A stretch of DNA of 64,000 nucleotides, taken from NCBI GenBank assembly GCA_039654915.1, contig CM077593.1, positions 33,326,501-33,390,500 on the forward strand, in the 5' to 3' direction. Positions 1-11,554 of the stretch are shown in pieces; the stretch's first letter is position 1; every line of letters starts with the position of its first letter. Source of the stretch: Aquilaria yunnanensis (taxonomy: Eukaryota; Streptophyta; Magnoliopsida; Malvales; Thymelaeaceae). The notes beneath the pieces are model-generated. The model was not told the origin of the DNA. It did no database searches and worked only from the letters and a program-made list of their open reading frames with translations. The translations under genes and the position numbers were made by a program.

Positions 1-19
1 GGGCACTTTCAGTGCATTT

Positions 20-300
20 ACCCCCATGATAAATCCCAAAAACATTGGCCTAATACTTGGTGACAATATTGGTTTCTTTTAAGACTTCATAGGCATTCAT
101 TCTTTCCAGCCTCTATCTTCCTAATCTAGATCTTTGGGTATGAATCATTAGTAATGGCCTGTACAAATTATATGGGGACACCTAGGTTGAGTTGATTGCT
201 AAAGGCTAAAGAGGATTCTATTATTCAGGATGATGGTTTAATAATCCAAAAAATTATTTAGTAATTAGTTCTCAACTCAAGTGCTAAAATTAGTTATTTA
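20..300. repeat. Dispersed repeat, copy 1 (second copy at 47,285-47,600)
   Basis: This stretch aligns, with small gaps, to 47,285-47,600. Shared landmarks include ACTTGG(T/C)GACAATATTGG near the start and GCTAAAATTAGTTATTTA at the end. Copy 2 has a partly open frame on the plus strand; copy 1 has stops and deletions. I do not recognise the product. It may be a decayed gene fragment or an element end, and the window starts before its left limit is clear. Confidence 0.7.
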
Positions 301-701
301 TTTGCTATTTTGCTTTAACTTTTCAACTGAAGGTGGCCAATGGGCTAGGTTGACCCAACCTAGACTTCGACTAGCTTGGGGTCAAACCTGGCGTAGCTAG
401 GGAGAGAGGAAGGTTGGCCAAATATTGGCCTAGGGTTTGGGGGGGAGCCTCAGGACCAGACTGGCCTAGGATTGGTCTCAAGCCTAGGACTAGGCACAGA
501 CCAACCCTACTGAGGTGGTAAAGGCTGCCCATTGGAGGGGCAGGAGGTGGCTAAAAATTCAAAAAAGGGAAAACACCAGAATCAGTCCCCAATGGCTCAA
601 AATGGTATTTTAGCCCAAATGTCCATTTTCACCCTCTCTAACCTCTTAGAAACTGCTAGTTTTCTAGGGTATTTTGGTCCAATAATTTTTTTTTGCTATC
701 C

Positions 702-709
702 TATAAATA
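702..709 (+). promoter_or_regulatory. TATA box, probable promoter of the outer hAT transposase gene
   Basis: TATAAATA lies in a CTATAAATAGAGAGG context, about 170 bases before an ATG at 881 and followed by a pyrimidine-rich leader. It is the expected layout of a plant pol II promoter. Assigning it to the hAT gene is an inference, because the gene is interrupted 26 bases after the ATG. Confidence 0.5.
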
Positions 710-880
710 GAGAGGCTCATTTTCACTTTTCCTTACATCAACTTCTACGATCTCTTTTCTACATTTGCGACATTCATTCATACTCAATTCTAGCTCTTTT
801 CTCTCAATTATTTTCTTAATCTTTTATTAATTAATTTTTAATTTATTTTTAATCTTTACTCTACTCATTCTCTTTCACTA

Positions 881-906
881 ATGGCATCATCAAAACAAAG
901 TGCTAA
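881..906 (+). pseudogene. Possible first coding bases of hAT transposase E
   Basis: An ATG followed by eight open codons (MASSKQSA) runs straight into the LTR of element C at 907. The downstream flank of C (from about 28,460) reads as hAT N-terminal sequence on the same strand. A good splice acceptor, a pyrimidine tract ending in CTTCAG, lies near 28,528. I infer that these bases and 28,460-34,908 were one gene. No clean target duplication proves the join. Confidence 0.4.
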
Positions 907-1781
907 TGATGTGTTGCTTGTTACCTAAGGATCTTAAGTTCCAACGAGTACCTGAATGCTAGCCTTACCAACTTGGTCCAAGAAAAATAAATTTAGTAAA
1001 GGAGAAAGAAAAAAGGTTAGAAATAAAGTCAACGGTGAGAAGAAGAATTGTAGAAGGGAAATTAGAAGAAATTTGATTGGAAAATAAGAACTTGCTACAC
1101 AAATGCACCAAGGAATTAAGAAAGAACGAGAGAGAAGAGTGTTGCTCAAAGTAACTTGTAATCTTATTAATCTGTGTCTAAACCACAAAATACATGCCCT
1201 ATTTATAGTTTAGAATGCTAGGTTGACTGATGTTACAAAGTCTTAATGGAATAAAAATGCTAAACCTAGTAAAAAAGGCAAACTTAGACAAACTAGGTTT
1301 GGAAAACACACATCTATCACAAAATCTTAAAAAATCCATGTGGCTTATTTAACATATGCCACTATCTATTTCCCCGGCCCAAAAAAAATTAAATAAATGA
1401 ACCAAACTAGAAAAATAACAAAAACAAAGCCTGAAAATTGAAATAGTCCTAAAAAATCCCCAAAGGTGTGCTCAGGTGTGCCCTTATGTGTGACTTGGGT
1501 TTTTGCTTGTGCTTTTTAAGTTCGGTTAGGTTTCCAAGGTTTCCTCAGCTTGGATCTCCATAATATTGTATGATTTGAAGTTCTTGCACTCCTGGACATG
1601 TAGAAATATAGCATTTTGTGAAATGGCATGAAAGGGCTCGATGGAGGGCTTCAAGTGTACTAAGATGAGTGCTTGGATTGCCTCTTATGTTTATTTGGCC
1701 TTTGTCCTTATGAAAGATCCTATGCTTATCTTCGATTGGTCTTTAGATGTCTTAGAAGCCTCTGAGCTTGATGGTGCATCA
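907..1781 (-). repeat. 3' LTR of element C
   Basis: It matches 27,579-28,454 over its whole length and starts and ends (minus strand) with TGATG and CATCA. The U3 end carries an open stretch with the GPxTRxxAK-type motif seen at the polyprotein tail of this lineage, so the coding frame runs into the LTR. Confidence 0.85.
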
Positions 1782-1800
1782 TCATCTCCCCCTTCCTCAA
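1782..1800 (-). other. Polypurine tract of element C
   Basis: On the minus strand this reads as a purine run containing GAGGAAGGGGGAGATGA, immediately before the 3' LTR. The codons just upstream read LRTNLFEEGGDD, a typical tail before the polypurine tract in this gypsy lineage. It would prime plus-strand DNA synthesis. Confidence 0.8.
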
Positions 1801-1989
1801 AGAGATTTGTCCTCAAATCATCACTTACATCAAACAAAATAGGTTAGAAATATTGAAAGTTGCACTCACATTGTGCTCACGTCTTAAATCCAATTTGTAG
1901 GCATTTTCATTAATATTTTCCAACACTTGGAATGGTCCATCTCCTTGAGGTTGAAGCTTAGAGTTCCTTTGGGTAGAAAATCTCTCTTT

Positions 1990-2980
1990 CCTCATATAAA
2001 CCTAAACCCAATCTTCTAGCTTAAATGTCACTTTCTTTCTTCCTTTGTTGGATTGGGTTATATATTGTTGAGTCTCCTTTTCAATTTGCAGCCTCACTTT
2101 CTTATGCAATGCCTTAACCATCTTGGCTTTTTTAGCTCCATCTATACTAGAAAATTGGCTTAAAGACAAAGGCATTAAGTCCATAGAGATGACTAGGTTA
2201 AAACCATAAACAACTTCAAAAGGTGAACATTCAGTTGTTTTATGCACTACCCTATTATAAGCAAACTCAACTTGAGGCAAAACTTCTTCCCAAGCTTTCA
2301 AATTCCTTTAAATGATGGCTCTTAAAGATAGTAATCAAAGTTCTATTTGTTACCTCAATTTGGCCATCAATGTATTGATAGCAAGTAATAGAGAACATAA
2401 GTTTACTAACTAATTTGCTCAATAAAACTCTCCAAAAGTGACTAAGGAACTTCACATCTTGGTCATTTACAATTGTCATTTAAAGTCCATACAAGCTCAC
2501 AACTTCTTTGAAGAAAATATTGGCAATTTGCACAGCATCATCCGTTTTGTAACCTAGGACAAAGTGTGCCATCTTTTAAAACCAATTGACAATTATAAAG
2601 ATTGAGTCCTTCCTATTTTTTGTTTGAGGGAGTCCTACAACAAAACCCATATAAATATCAAGGGAAAAAGTGAGTAGAAACAGGCAATGGAGTATAGAGT
2701 CCATAAGGATTTTTTTTTTTGACTTAGCCTTTTTACACTTAAGACATCTTACACAAAATCTTTCAACATATCTTTCCATCTTTGGCCAATAGAATTTCTC
2801 TTTGAGCACACTTAAGGTCTTTTTAATTCTAAAATGTCTAATCAATCCTCCTCCATTAGCTTCATAGACTAGCAAAGATCTCAAAGAATGCTTAGGTATG
2901 CATAACTTATCTTGCTTGAAAAGAAAGCCACCAATCCTATAGTATTTTTCAAAACCTGAATGTGCACACTTAGCATATAG
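1990..2980 (-). pseudogene. Integrase of element C (degenerate)
   Basis: Three overlapping minus-strand reading frames give a gypsy integrase. They contain a zinc-binding H2C2 region (CVRCLKC visible), the core with SLDIYMGFV, IVNDQDVKFLSHFW and DGQIEVTNRT holding the D, D and E positions, and a C-terminal part with AWEEVLPQVEFAYNR and SPFEVVYG. The first zinc-ligand histidine appears to be asparagine (EANGGGL in place of the usual EAHGGGL). Frameshifts near 2,290 and 2,480 separate the pieces. The domain continues, across the B insertion, the RNase H at 23,844-24,318: the codons on each side of CTCAC join in frame. Confidence 0.85.
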
Positions 2981-2985
2981 CTCAC

Positions 2986-4884
2986 TGTTGGTACCCAATT
3001 TTATCCGAGTACTAACTTTCATTATAGTTCTAGTTTAGGAAAAGTTAGTTTAAGAGCATTTTATTTTATAGGGGCAATTTGGTCTTTTTCTCGTGTCATT
3101 AATTTTAGGAGTCTAAAATATTCATCTAGGATCGAAATAGGTGTTAATGTAGTATAGGTACTAATTTGGAGTCATAAATGTCTTGTAGGGTTAATTTAGG
3201 TAAAAGGGAAATTTTTGGGTGAAAACTGAGGGATATTATAAGATTCTAGGCAAAATTGGAAAGTTTGACGCAAATTGGACAAAATTGGAAATATCGGGCA
3301 AATTTGACAAAATCACGCAATTATGGGAAAGTCGGGTTATTTTTATAAAGCTTTAGGCTAATTTGACAAATCAAACAAAATTTAGGCTAAATTGCAATTT
3401 TTCCTAAAGATGAGGACCAAATCACTAGCTTAAGAGAGTTGTTGGACCTGATATTTTGACTAAATTATGTCCTAATCACTTCAAATTGAATTTGAGTGAG
3501 TTTTAAACTTGAAAAACATAGTTAATCTCGTTTAAGACCACTTAATATAAATATGGTCACCAATTGAAAGAAAAACAGGAAGAAATTCGGCAACCCTAAG
3601 CTCTTAGCTAACAAGGAAAAACTGCAACCTCTAGCCCCTGATTTTTCGCAGCTCACCTCCCTAAACCCTAACCTTCTTCCCTTGATCCACGCAGCGCTGC
3701 CCCTCTGTCCGACGCCTCCAGCCACCGCCGAAGGTACAAGACCGTTGCCCTCGATTCGCCCCACGCCGCATCACCCGTCGGAGCTGTCCTCAGCCGCCGT
3801 TGATGCTCAGACGAGAGGGAGAAGACGCGCGACTCCCGTTCCCGTCTCGATTTGCTCCGATCACTGTCCCCCATTGACAATTCGGTCAGCCCTAACCACC
3901 CATCTCGTCGTCCACCAAAGCTCCGCTCTTCGCCGTCCCTGATTGGTTGATCGATCGCCTGAATCGAAGAAGAAGAGCGTGACCCGTTTCTCGACCGGCA
4001 ACCCGACCCACTACACCGTCTGACCCAGCCAAGCTTTCATCACTTTTGGTATAACCGCTGTTTAGTCCCTAGACTTTTTTTATTTTGTTCTTCTAAGTCA
4101 CTAACTTTCTTTCATTTTGCAGATGGGCCATTGACAGCAAGCCTTTTATTTTTCATTTTTATTTATTTTTTGTGTTTCTTTTTTTATCTGTTTTTTTGGT
4201 CATTCATTAAATTTAACCATTAAATTCACATAGAAGTATAACCTAGGATGTTTATTTATTTATCTTTTATTTTCTTTCAATTTTAGAATATTTTATTTTA
4301 TTTTTATTTTTGAATTTCATAATGTATCCTAAAAAAATGATAATACACAAAAATTATTAGTTATGCTAGATATTTTATTTTTTTTTAGAAATTAGAAAAA
4401 TATTAAATTGAGGTAAATTGCAAGATGTTTAGTAACGCTTCAAAGATCTATTTTTAGTGGATTTGATAAAATCCTAAGGTGGATTATTCGTTCAAATTTG
4501 ATTGATCTGATAAGATTCACGATTTGAACAAGACGTTCCTTTCAAATTTTTTGTGGATTTGATAAAGTTCCAAGATTTCAAGGATGTGTAGGATTCCATA
4601 TTTGGTTGGTTTGGTAAGATTCACAGTTTGAAATGAAAAAGAAAATTAGGCACAATTAAATAAAATTCATAAAATTATTTTCATCAATGATTAGGTAAAC
4701 AAACAAAGATTTAGGAAAAGATAAAATTGAACCCCATGGTATTGATACCAATTTTTGGGTGCTATAATAAGATTATTTTAGCGTAACCGACTCATGATCT
4801 CAGAATCTCTCATTGACCATAAGAGGTATCCAATCAATCTAGGCAAAACTGATTTATGGCGACTCCTAAAGACATGCTGTTACA
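2986..4884 (+). repeat. 5' LTR of element B
   Basis: It begins TGTTGGTACCC and ends CTGTTACA, and aligns to the split 3' LTR with many substitutions and small indels, so the element is older than A. Most of it is AT-rich, but about 3,650-4,030 is a GC-rich island rich in CCG, CGCC and TCG. Downstream, near 4,060-4,122, a pyrimidine tract, CACTAAC and TTTGCAG resemble a splice branch point and acceptor. A weak primer-site-like stretch follows the LTR (4,888-4,907). I cannot assign its tRNA. Confidence 0.85.
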
Positions 4885-5764
4885 GCTTAGTGACTTCACT
4901 CGGGATATTCATGAGTCAAGCCTAAAAGTTTGATTTGTTTTGTTTTGCTTTGCTTATTCTTGTGTGACTTATGTGTTATATTTACTCGATGTAAGCATGC
5001 AATGTGCATTCACGACATGAAGCTCCACACCCGAGCTTTCTCAACTCAGTCATATTCTTTCAAAGTGGAATTGGTGTTGTTGTCGTTGTGAGACTATGGC
5101 CTCCAAGCCTTTACTGGTTTTAAGTAGCAAAGCAGTGTATTTGCCTCTTGAGACAGTAGTCTCTACATGGGCCCACGAAACATTACGGCCCGAATTAATC
5201 CTTTCCGTGCATTTACCATCATGGGTAAGGAATTGGGCTGTCACTATGACTTAGTAAAGGGATTCGAGAACCACCATCAGCTTTTTAATAAGCCACCTTA
5301 TGCATGTAGAATAGCCCTACTTAACCATAGAACAGGCTATAGAACACCTACCATTTATCAACACCAAAGGCATGTTATCGCCTTGTTTATACATTTTTGC
5401 TTCAACTACGTTAATGATTTGCCTTCTTTGTGTTGGTATTTATTTCATGGTTCTGACTCTTTTTTGTATTTTAGCTCATCTGTTATTCGCTAACAATCAC
5501 TTTTCTTCTGTTGTCCTTTTGATTTTTCAAGCATACTTTTTCCTTCATGCATCAAAATCACACATTAAATTATACTAACTCTTGTCTTTCTTATGTCAAC
5601 AAGAAGTTTTAAAGTTTCACAATAGTGGACAATCAAGCTCACTCATTCATGCATGCATTACATCAAACATGAGCATATAAAATCTAATAAAATGAATCTC
5701 ACTTTAAAAAAGGGTAAAGATTGGTACTCGACGTCCATATTTAACTTGGCTACAAACAAGACTT

Positions 5765-7095
5765 ATGGCAGAACAAATGGAAAGGCGTCTCACTGATATC
5801 GAGTCAAAGATAGAGAGAATGGCGAAACAAATGAAGTAACTAATAGAGTTGCTCAAGGGGAAGGTAATGCTAGTCCTTGTCAAAGACCTGCAGGATCTCA
5901 TCTACCCCCCAGGATTTATCCCACAACAGGTCTCAGTTTGAAAAAAGCTTTTTCAAGATTCAAGCCCATCAAATGGCATTCATTTAAGGCATAATCTTGT
6001 CCACATGGGAAACAATATGCTACTGAGAGAGGGAAAATATGCTCAAAAGCTTAAGACTATAGAGAAAAGGCTTTGAGCTATTGAATGATGCACCATATTC
6101 AGATCTTTTTCCTTGGATGACCATTCTTTGGTGTCGGATGTGGTAATTTCTTCAGATTTCAAGGTGCCAAATTTTTTGAAGTATGATGGAATGAGTTGCC
6201 CCGTAACTCACCTAACACTTTTCCTAAGAAAGATACAACAACTCAAAAAGGATGAAAAAGTGTGGATGGCTCTTTTCCAAGAGAGTCTTACAAAATCTGC
6301 ATTTGTAGTGGTATTTGGGCCAAGGTCCGAGAAACATTAAGATGTGGAATGACCTCGCTCAAGTTTTCATCAGAAATTACAAGCATGTTATGGACTTGGC
6401 CCTTGATCACCAAATTCTTCAAAATATGGAAAGGAGGAAACAAGAAACCTTTAAGGAGTATGCTCAAAGATGGAGGGACTTAGCCACACAAGTTCAAACA
6501 CCTATGATAGAAAGAGAATTGATCACCCTGTTTATCCAAACATTGAAGGGACCATTCTATGAAAAGCTAGTTAGGAACACTCTGAATAGCTTTTTAGATA
6601 TGGTATTATCTAGAGAAAAGATCTAATTTGGAAGCAAAACAGGGAAGCTGGTCAATTCTTCAACTGGGGGATCTTACAATGAAAGAAGTGAAGCTATCCA
6701 AAACACCATATCTGAGTCTTATGGTTCAACACTACGCACATTACATAAGAAATGATGTCCTAGTAAGAAGGTAGTCTTCAAGGCTCCCCCAGCTATATCA
6801 CATACCACTCGTATGAAAAAAGCTACTTAAGTTAATCTAATTTCTACAAGCTACACCGAGTTACTCCCTAAGCTCATAGAGTCAAACCTGCTGTCACCCA
6901 TACCAACGGCGGCAAAGATCAAGTGGCCCTATCTTCCAAGTTGGTACAATCTAAATGCCAAATGTGACTATCACATAGGCCCAATCAAACATTCAACTGA
7001 AAATTGTACTACACTAAAACTCAAGGTTTAACAGTTGATCAATTCCAAATGGCTAGATCTTGACGTGATTGGTAGTTGAAAGTGAAGATCTTGAG
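5765..7095 (+). pseudogene. gag of element B (degenerate)
   Basis: The start at 5,765 reads MAEQMERRLTDIESKIERM before the first stop. The core follows from about 6,113: FKVPNFLKYDG, a broken middle, then WNDLAQVFIRNYKHVMDLA and EYAQRWRDLATQVQTPM, which is the retrotransposon gag domain in its usual order. A C-terminal zinc knuckle of the C-X2-H-X5-H-X4-C type (CDYHIGPIKHSTENC) lies near 6,960-7,005. At least five stops or frameshifts separate the parts. Gag forms the particle and binds the RNA. No pol sequence follows. Confidence 0.85.
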
Positions 7096-7099
7096 CTGG

Positions 7100-9200
7100 A
7101 ATTACATTGATTTTGGAAGGACTCCAAGTTAGATCTGACCTGGCAGTTCACACACACTTTTAAATAATAGGGAATCCTTTGAGTGAACTTGTATCATTGA
7201 GAGCTTGCCAAAGTAATTTAATAGTAAAAATCTCATAGATTTAATCCAAAATCTAGGGTGTCTTTGTTAAATGGACATTTGTTATTCTTTTCTTGTCCAA
7301 TAAAGAGATGTAATGTGTGCATTCCACTACTTTTTACCAAAAATTCCATTTTATGCCTATCTCATACTTTTTGCCATTACGCCATTCATTTCACCATCTT
7401 CCAATTATGTTTATCTTATGTAAACAAACACAAATGTAACAACGCTACTCATGGGTGGAAATAAAAGCTAAGGGAAATTTGATGGTAGCGGTCTTGAAAA
7501 CGCTACCAAATCTAGTAAGAAGGACCTTAAGTGTTGCACCTCAACTCTCATCATACAAAAGCAAAAGGAAGTTCACAGTGGTTACCAGCATCATTGCAAA
7601 AAGTTCTTAGGTATCTTCTAGAGAAGGTAGCCCTCATATTAAATGGCTTCAAGGGCATCCAAAATCTCATGAATGCTCAACACAAGAAAAGGTTCTCAAT
7701 TCTCCACAATGCAAGTTCCAAAAAGGAAAGAAGTTCATACCTTCCATTAAAAGACAATAAGGGAAATTAAAAAGAAATAAAAGACTGAGAGTAAGCACGA
7801 ACAACTAATGTCACTTAAGTCATCTTGCTTAAGAAGGGCTACCTAGCACATCACATATCAAAACTGTAGCTTACAAAAAAAAAAAAGAAATAAAAAGATA
7901 AAGGATTGCTAGGTTGTTACTCCCCAACACAACCTAGGCAAAAGTTAGAGCAAAAGAAAACAAGAAATGAAAAGAAAAAGATAAAAAAAAAAGTGAGCTA
8001 TGGATTCTAGACTGAAAACCTACAAAAGTAGTTTTGAAGATAAAGGCAAAATTCAAAGCAAGTTTACACACAGATTACGAGAGTTGGGGGACAACAGATG
8101 AGGTCTGACTTTCTGGAAAAGGTAGTAAGTTTGAGGTTGTCACTATTGAGTTTTTTAAGGTGATTAGATTTGCTCACGAGTTGCATTAAAAAGCACTTTT
8201 TTCACACCACTCAAACTTAACTTTGCTCAACCTAACATTCACCTCTCGTTGCCATTCTCATTCATTTAAAATGCTACCATTTTGAAACCTGTTTCTACCT
8301 TTTTGCATTGTACATTTTATGTCTTTAAGTTGGAAAGGGGAAGAATAACAAGACATTTTAATCAAATACAAAGGCCATAAATTGTTTTGTCAAACTTTGC
8401 AAATTGATGAAACTTTTTCTTTAAGGCTAAACCATTATTCATTAATGTGTGTGAACTTCAAAGTGAGGAGATAGCTTGACACTTTCTTTAAGAAGGTGTA
8501 GTTTTTGCATAAGAAATTCACAATCAAGTGCAATCATGAAGGTTTAGAAAGTCATGACCTTTATAATTCAAAGGGACTTGATACCTTTATCCATATGGAC
8601 ACCATATTTAGGGGGCAAAGTAATCTCTACGGAGCACAAAAGGAGCACTACTAGCAAAGGAGCTCAATAGGTAAAAGGGCAAGTTTTATGGATCATAACC
8701 TAAGTTCGAGGAAAAGAAATCATTCATACAAAAACATGGGGAATGAGTAAGCACCAACACGATCACAGGGAAAGGAAGAGGACAAAGAGGCATTGATAAT
8801 TGAGCTTTCAAATAGCATGAAATCCATGGTGAAGTAAAAAGGAGTTCTAAATAGCTCTAGGAAAAGAATCACAAGAGGTAATTATATAATTCACTCATAC
8901 ATCATGGTTTTCACCAAGGTCATTCTAAGAATACAAAGATTAAGAAGCATGCATCATGAGCATCATCATATAATTTCCACTCATACTTTTATCACAAGCA
9001 GGTTTTAATAAAGCTTGGTGCAGATAGCTAAAGAGGAATTTAGTTAAAGCACAATAAAAGGAGACATTTTGGACAAAGGAAAGAGAGGGAGTGTTTAAAC
9101 GACTTAACATTTGCCAAGGGTTAGAGGCAACAATTTCTCAATGCAATCCGAGCGAATGAAGTTTTACGGTCCAGGTAAGTCCATACAAGTTGAGATCAAT
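7100..9200. other. Internal non-coding region of element B
   Basis: About 2.1 kb of AT-rich sequence follows gag. I see short open frames (for example 7,258-7,464 and 7,531-7,770) with no recognisable domain, A-rich runs near 7,870-7,990, and no pol motifs on either strand. Confidence 0.6.
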
Positions 9201-9212
9201 ATGACATATAAG

Positions 9213-10035
9213 TTAAACCGAGGTTGCAAAGAGAAGATAATTCTCTTCCTCGTAACTTAAGTCAAACCAAGGTTTAAATAAGAATGGTTTCTCTACCTCG
9301 TCATATTTAAAGGAAAGCTAAAATGAATTCCCAAAGAGAAGGCAATTCTCTTCCTCGTCACTTGGGTCAAACCGAGGTTCTAAATGAGAAAGGTTTATTT
9401 ACGTCGTCACATTTAAAAGAACGTTAACCGATGTTCTAAAGAGAAGGTAATTCTCTTCCTCCTAACTTGGGTTAAATTAAGGTTTTAAATGAGAAAGGTT
9501 TCTCTGCCTTGTTACATTTAAAAAAAGATAAAACCGAGGTTCCAAAGAGAATGCAATTCTCTTCCTTATCATTTGAGTCAAACCAAGGTTCCAAAGAAAA
9601 GGTAATTATCTTCCTCGTAACTTGGGTTAAACCGAGGTGTTAAACAAGAAAGGTTTCTTCACCTCGTCACATTCAAAGAAAATCTAAACCAAGGTGAAGG
9701 TAATTCTCGTCCTCATAATTCGAGCCAAATTGAGGTTTTAAATGAGAAAGGTTTCTCCACCTCATCACATTTAAAGGAAAGCTAAACCTAGGTTCCAAAG
9801 AGAAGGTAATTCTTTTCCTCATAATTTAGGTCAAACCGAGGTTTTAAATAAGAAAGGTTTCTCTACCTCATCACATCTAAAGAAAAGCTAAACCAAGGTA
9901 ATTTTCTTCATCGTAACTTAGGTCAAACTGAAGTTTTAAACGAGAAAGGTTTCTCTACCTTGTCACTCTCTTCCTTGTAATTTGAGTCAAATTGAGGTTT
10001 TAAATGTGAAAGATTTCTCTATCTCATCGCACCCA
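9213..10035. repeat. Tandem array of about 105-bp units in element B
   Basis: About eight diverged units carry an AAACCGAGGTT-like start, AAAGAGAAGGTAATTCTC, then CTTCCTCGTAACTTGGGTC, GAAAGGTTTCTCTACCTCG and a TCACATTTAAAG end. Full-length units recur about every 105 bases (near 9,213, 9,320, 9,424, 9,530); later ones are shortened by internal deletions. Every unit has stops in all frames, so it is not coding. Confidence 0.85.
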
Positions 10036-10099
10036 CTACAAGGCTAAGCCAAGTTTTCAAAGGCAAAATAATTCTCTTTCCCATAATATGGGTTATATT

Positions 10100-10390
10100 A
10101 AAGGTGGTAAAGAGTCATAATGCTCTACTTCAAAGGAAGTTAGAAGTGATAAAGAGACAAGGTTCCCTACCTTAAAGGAATTTAAAGGTGGTAAAGAAAC
10201 AGAGTTCTCTAACTCAATGGTTATTAAAAGTGGTAAAGAGTCAAGGTGCTCTACCTCAAAAGAATTTAGAGGTGGCAAAGAGATAAGGTTCTCTACTTCA
10301 AGGGTTATTAGAAGTGATAAAAAGTTAGGGTGCTCTACCTAAAATAAATTTAGAGGTGGGAAAGAGACAAAGTTCTCTATTGATTCTTAA
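10100..10390. repeat. 42-bp tandem array, seven units, in element B
   Basis: Units begin at 10,100, 10,142, 10,184, 10,226, 10,268, 10,310 and 10,352, a constant 42-base step with no indels. The shared pattern is A(A/G)A(G/A)GTGGTAAAGAG, a GCTCTAC or TTCTCTAC centre and an AATTT or TTATT end. Units 3 and 5 resemble each other, as do 4 and 6, which suggests an 84-bp higher-order repeat. It ends about 180 bases before the polypurine tract. A 61-codon minus-strand open frame over it is the repeat read through. Confidence 0.9.
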
Positions 10391-10565
10391 ACAATAAGAA
10401 AGTTTCTATCGTAGAGGAAATAAGGAAAGTTCCTTAACCTATAAAAGAAGGAGAAGAAGGATTTTCTCCTCAGGGTTTTCAGCGGTTTGAAGGTTCCCAT
10501 TGTCCAACTAAGGATGGAAAAAATTTGATAATGGCTTTGCATGCATCATGTATCATGAGACATGC

Positions 10566-10578
10566 AAAGGGGGGAAGC
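10566..10578 (+). other. Polypurine tract of element B
   Basis: AAAGGGGGGAAG stands immediately before the 3' LTR start at 10,579. It shows that element B is read on the plus strand and that the LTR copy to its right is the 3' one. Confidence 0.85.
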
Positions 10579-10600
10579 TATTGATACCCAATATTGTCTG
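10579..10600 (+). repeat. 3' LTR of element B, left 22 bases
   Basis: TATTGATACCCAATATT matches the start of the 5' LTR (TGTTGGTACCCAATTTT), with the terminal TG changed to TA. It ends with GTCTG, the target duplicated by element A. The LTR resumes at 21,928. Confidence 0.85.
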
Positions 10601-11157
10601 TGATAGCCAAAGGCTATCGCCTCAATCTGGCCGAACACCCTGCCACAACAATGGCCAGAAGAACTGGCGCTTCCCGGGAACAGGTGGAATCATGCACCTC
10701 GGGAGATAGCCGGAGAGCTCCGAGCCTCGGCACGCCAGTAAAACTTGAGGACTCTATTCGCCCCCCAAGGTTGTGAACAGCGCGCCTTCGGAAAAGTGGC
10801 ACCAGACATTGCTGCCCGAACATGATATCCCTGAAGGCGGAACCCCCTGGAACTGGGAACCCCCGAACTGAGGGTATGCTTCCCGAAGAGGCTCTGTCCG
10901 AACTAGAGGACGACCTCGCCCAGGGACCTCGGGAGTACGGCAGGAGCATTTAAGGAAGCATTTAAGGAAGCCTCTGACACGTCCCACCACAGACGTAAAA
11001 AGCCGCCTTGACGCACAGACGCCATCAGAATCACATCATGGCCCGTCTCAGCACAAGGCTCGAGGCCATCTGGTTACCAACTATCTGTCCCCTACGCCCA
11101 GAAGTTCAGGAGCATCCGACCGCACACGTGTCATGATCTGAACGGGCTAGGTATTCC

Positions 11158-11165
11158 TATATATA
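11158..11165 (+). promoter_or_regulatory. LTR promoter TATA box of element A
   Basis: TATATATA sits about 390 bases before the LTR end, in both LTRs (the copy at 21,537-21,544 is identical). The position suits the U3/R border, with transcription expected to start about 30 bases downstream. Confidence 0.7.
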
Positions 11166-11420
11166 CAGGAAATAAATACTTGACAGGAGGTTGGTTGGCC
11201 GGAGATACAGCTCCCACACTCTGAGAAAATACCAGGCGAGACTTTTCTGCCTTTCTCTTTGAGCTAGTGACTTTCTCCTTTTTCCGGCCACCACTGACTT
11301 GGGCGTCGGAGGCTCCCCCCCCGGAAAAACACTCCGGGGGCCTCCTAACCCTGTTTACCAGCTTTTCAGGTACTCTCCTTGGGGCGATCCACCTTCCAGG
11401 CGTTCTTCCTCCTAGAAGTC

Positions 11421-11554
11421 TCTTCAACAGTCATCATGACTCACAACGATGAGGCCCCAGGCCTTCAACAGTCATCATGACTCACAACGATGAGGCCCCA
11501 GGCCATCTCTTCAACAATCATCATGACTCACAACGATGAGGCCCCAGGCCATCA
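11421..11554 (+). repeat. Three tandem repeats at the LTR end of element A
   Basis: A unit with CTTCAACAGTCATCATGAC and AACGATGAGGCCCCAGGC recurs three times, with ATGs at 11,436, 11,477 and 11,523 (steps of 41 and 46 bases). The last unit ends exactly at the LTR border. The same triplet ends the 3' LTR (21,787-21,922). Each unit carries an ATG, so the expected transcript leader holds several upstream starts. Only the last is followed by the open gag frame. Confidence 0.9.

Larger units (their letters stand above)
10601..11554 (+). repeat. 5' LTR of element A
   Basis: It begins TGATAGCCAAAGGC and ends GGCCATCA. Alignment to the 3' LTR shows about 99% identity. It contains a TATA box at 11,158-11,165 and three near-identical repeats at its 3' end. 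A direct repeat CATTTAAGGAAG occurs twice near 10,950. Confidence 0.95.

Noticed and set aside
532..819. 95-codon plus-strand frame
   Set aside because: It covers the TATA box and leader of the hAT gene and has no domain.
3522..3942. Overlapping frames in the GC-rich part of element B's LTR
   Set aside because: Proline/serine/arginine-rich translations in both strands, differing between the two LTRs; no evidence of a protein.
10093..10278. 61-codon minus-strand frame with repeated LPPLNSFEVE-like blocks
   Set aside because: It is the 42-bp tandem array read in one frame; no start context or homolog supports a protein.
9213..10390. CRISPR-like array
   Set aside because: Units are contiguous tandem repeats without unique spacers, in a plant retrotransposon.
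10599..11554. LTR A starting two bases earlier at TGTGATAG
   Set aside because: The shared bases allow it, but then the flanks would not match. Starting at 10,601 gives a perfect GTCTG duplication.
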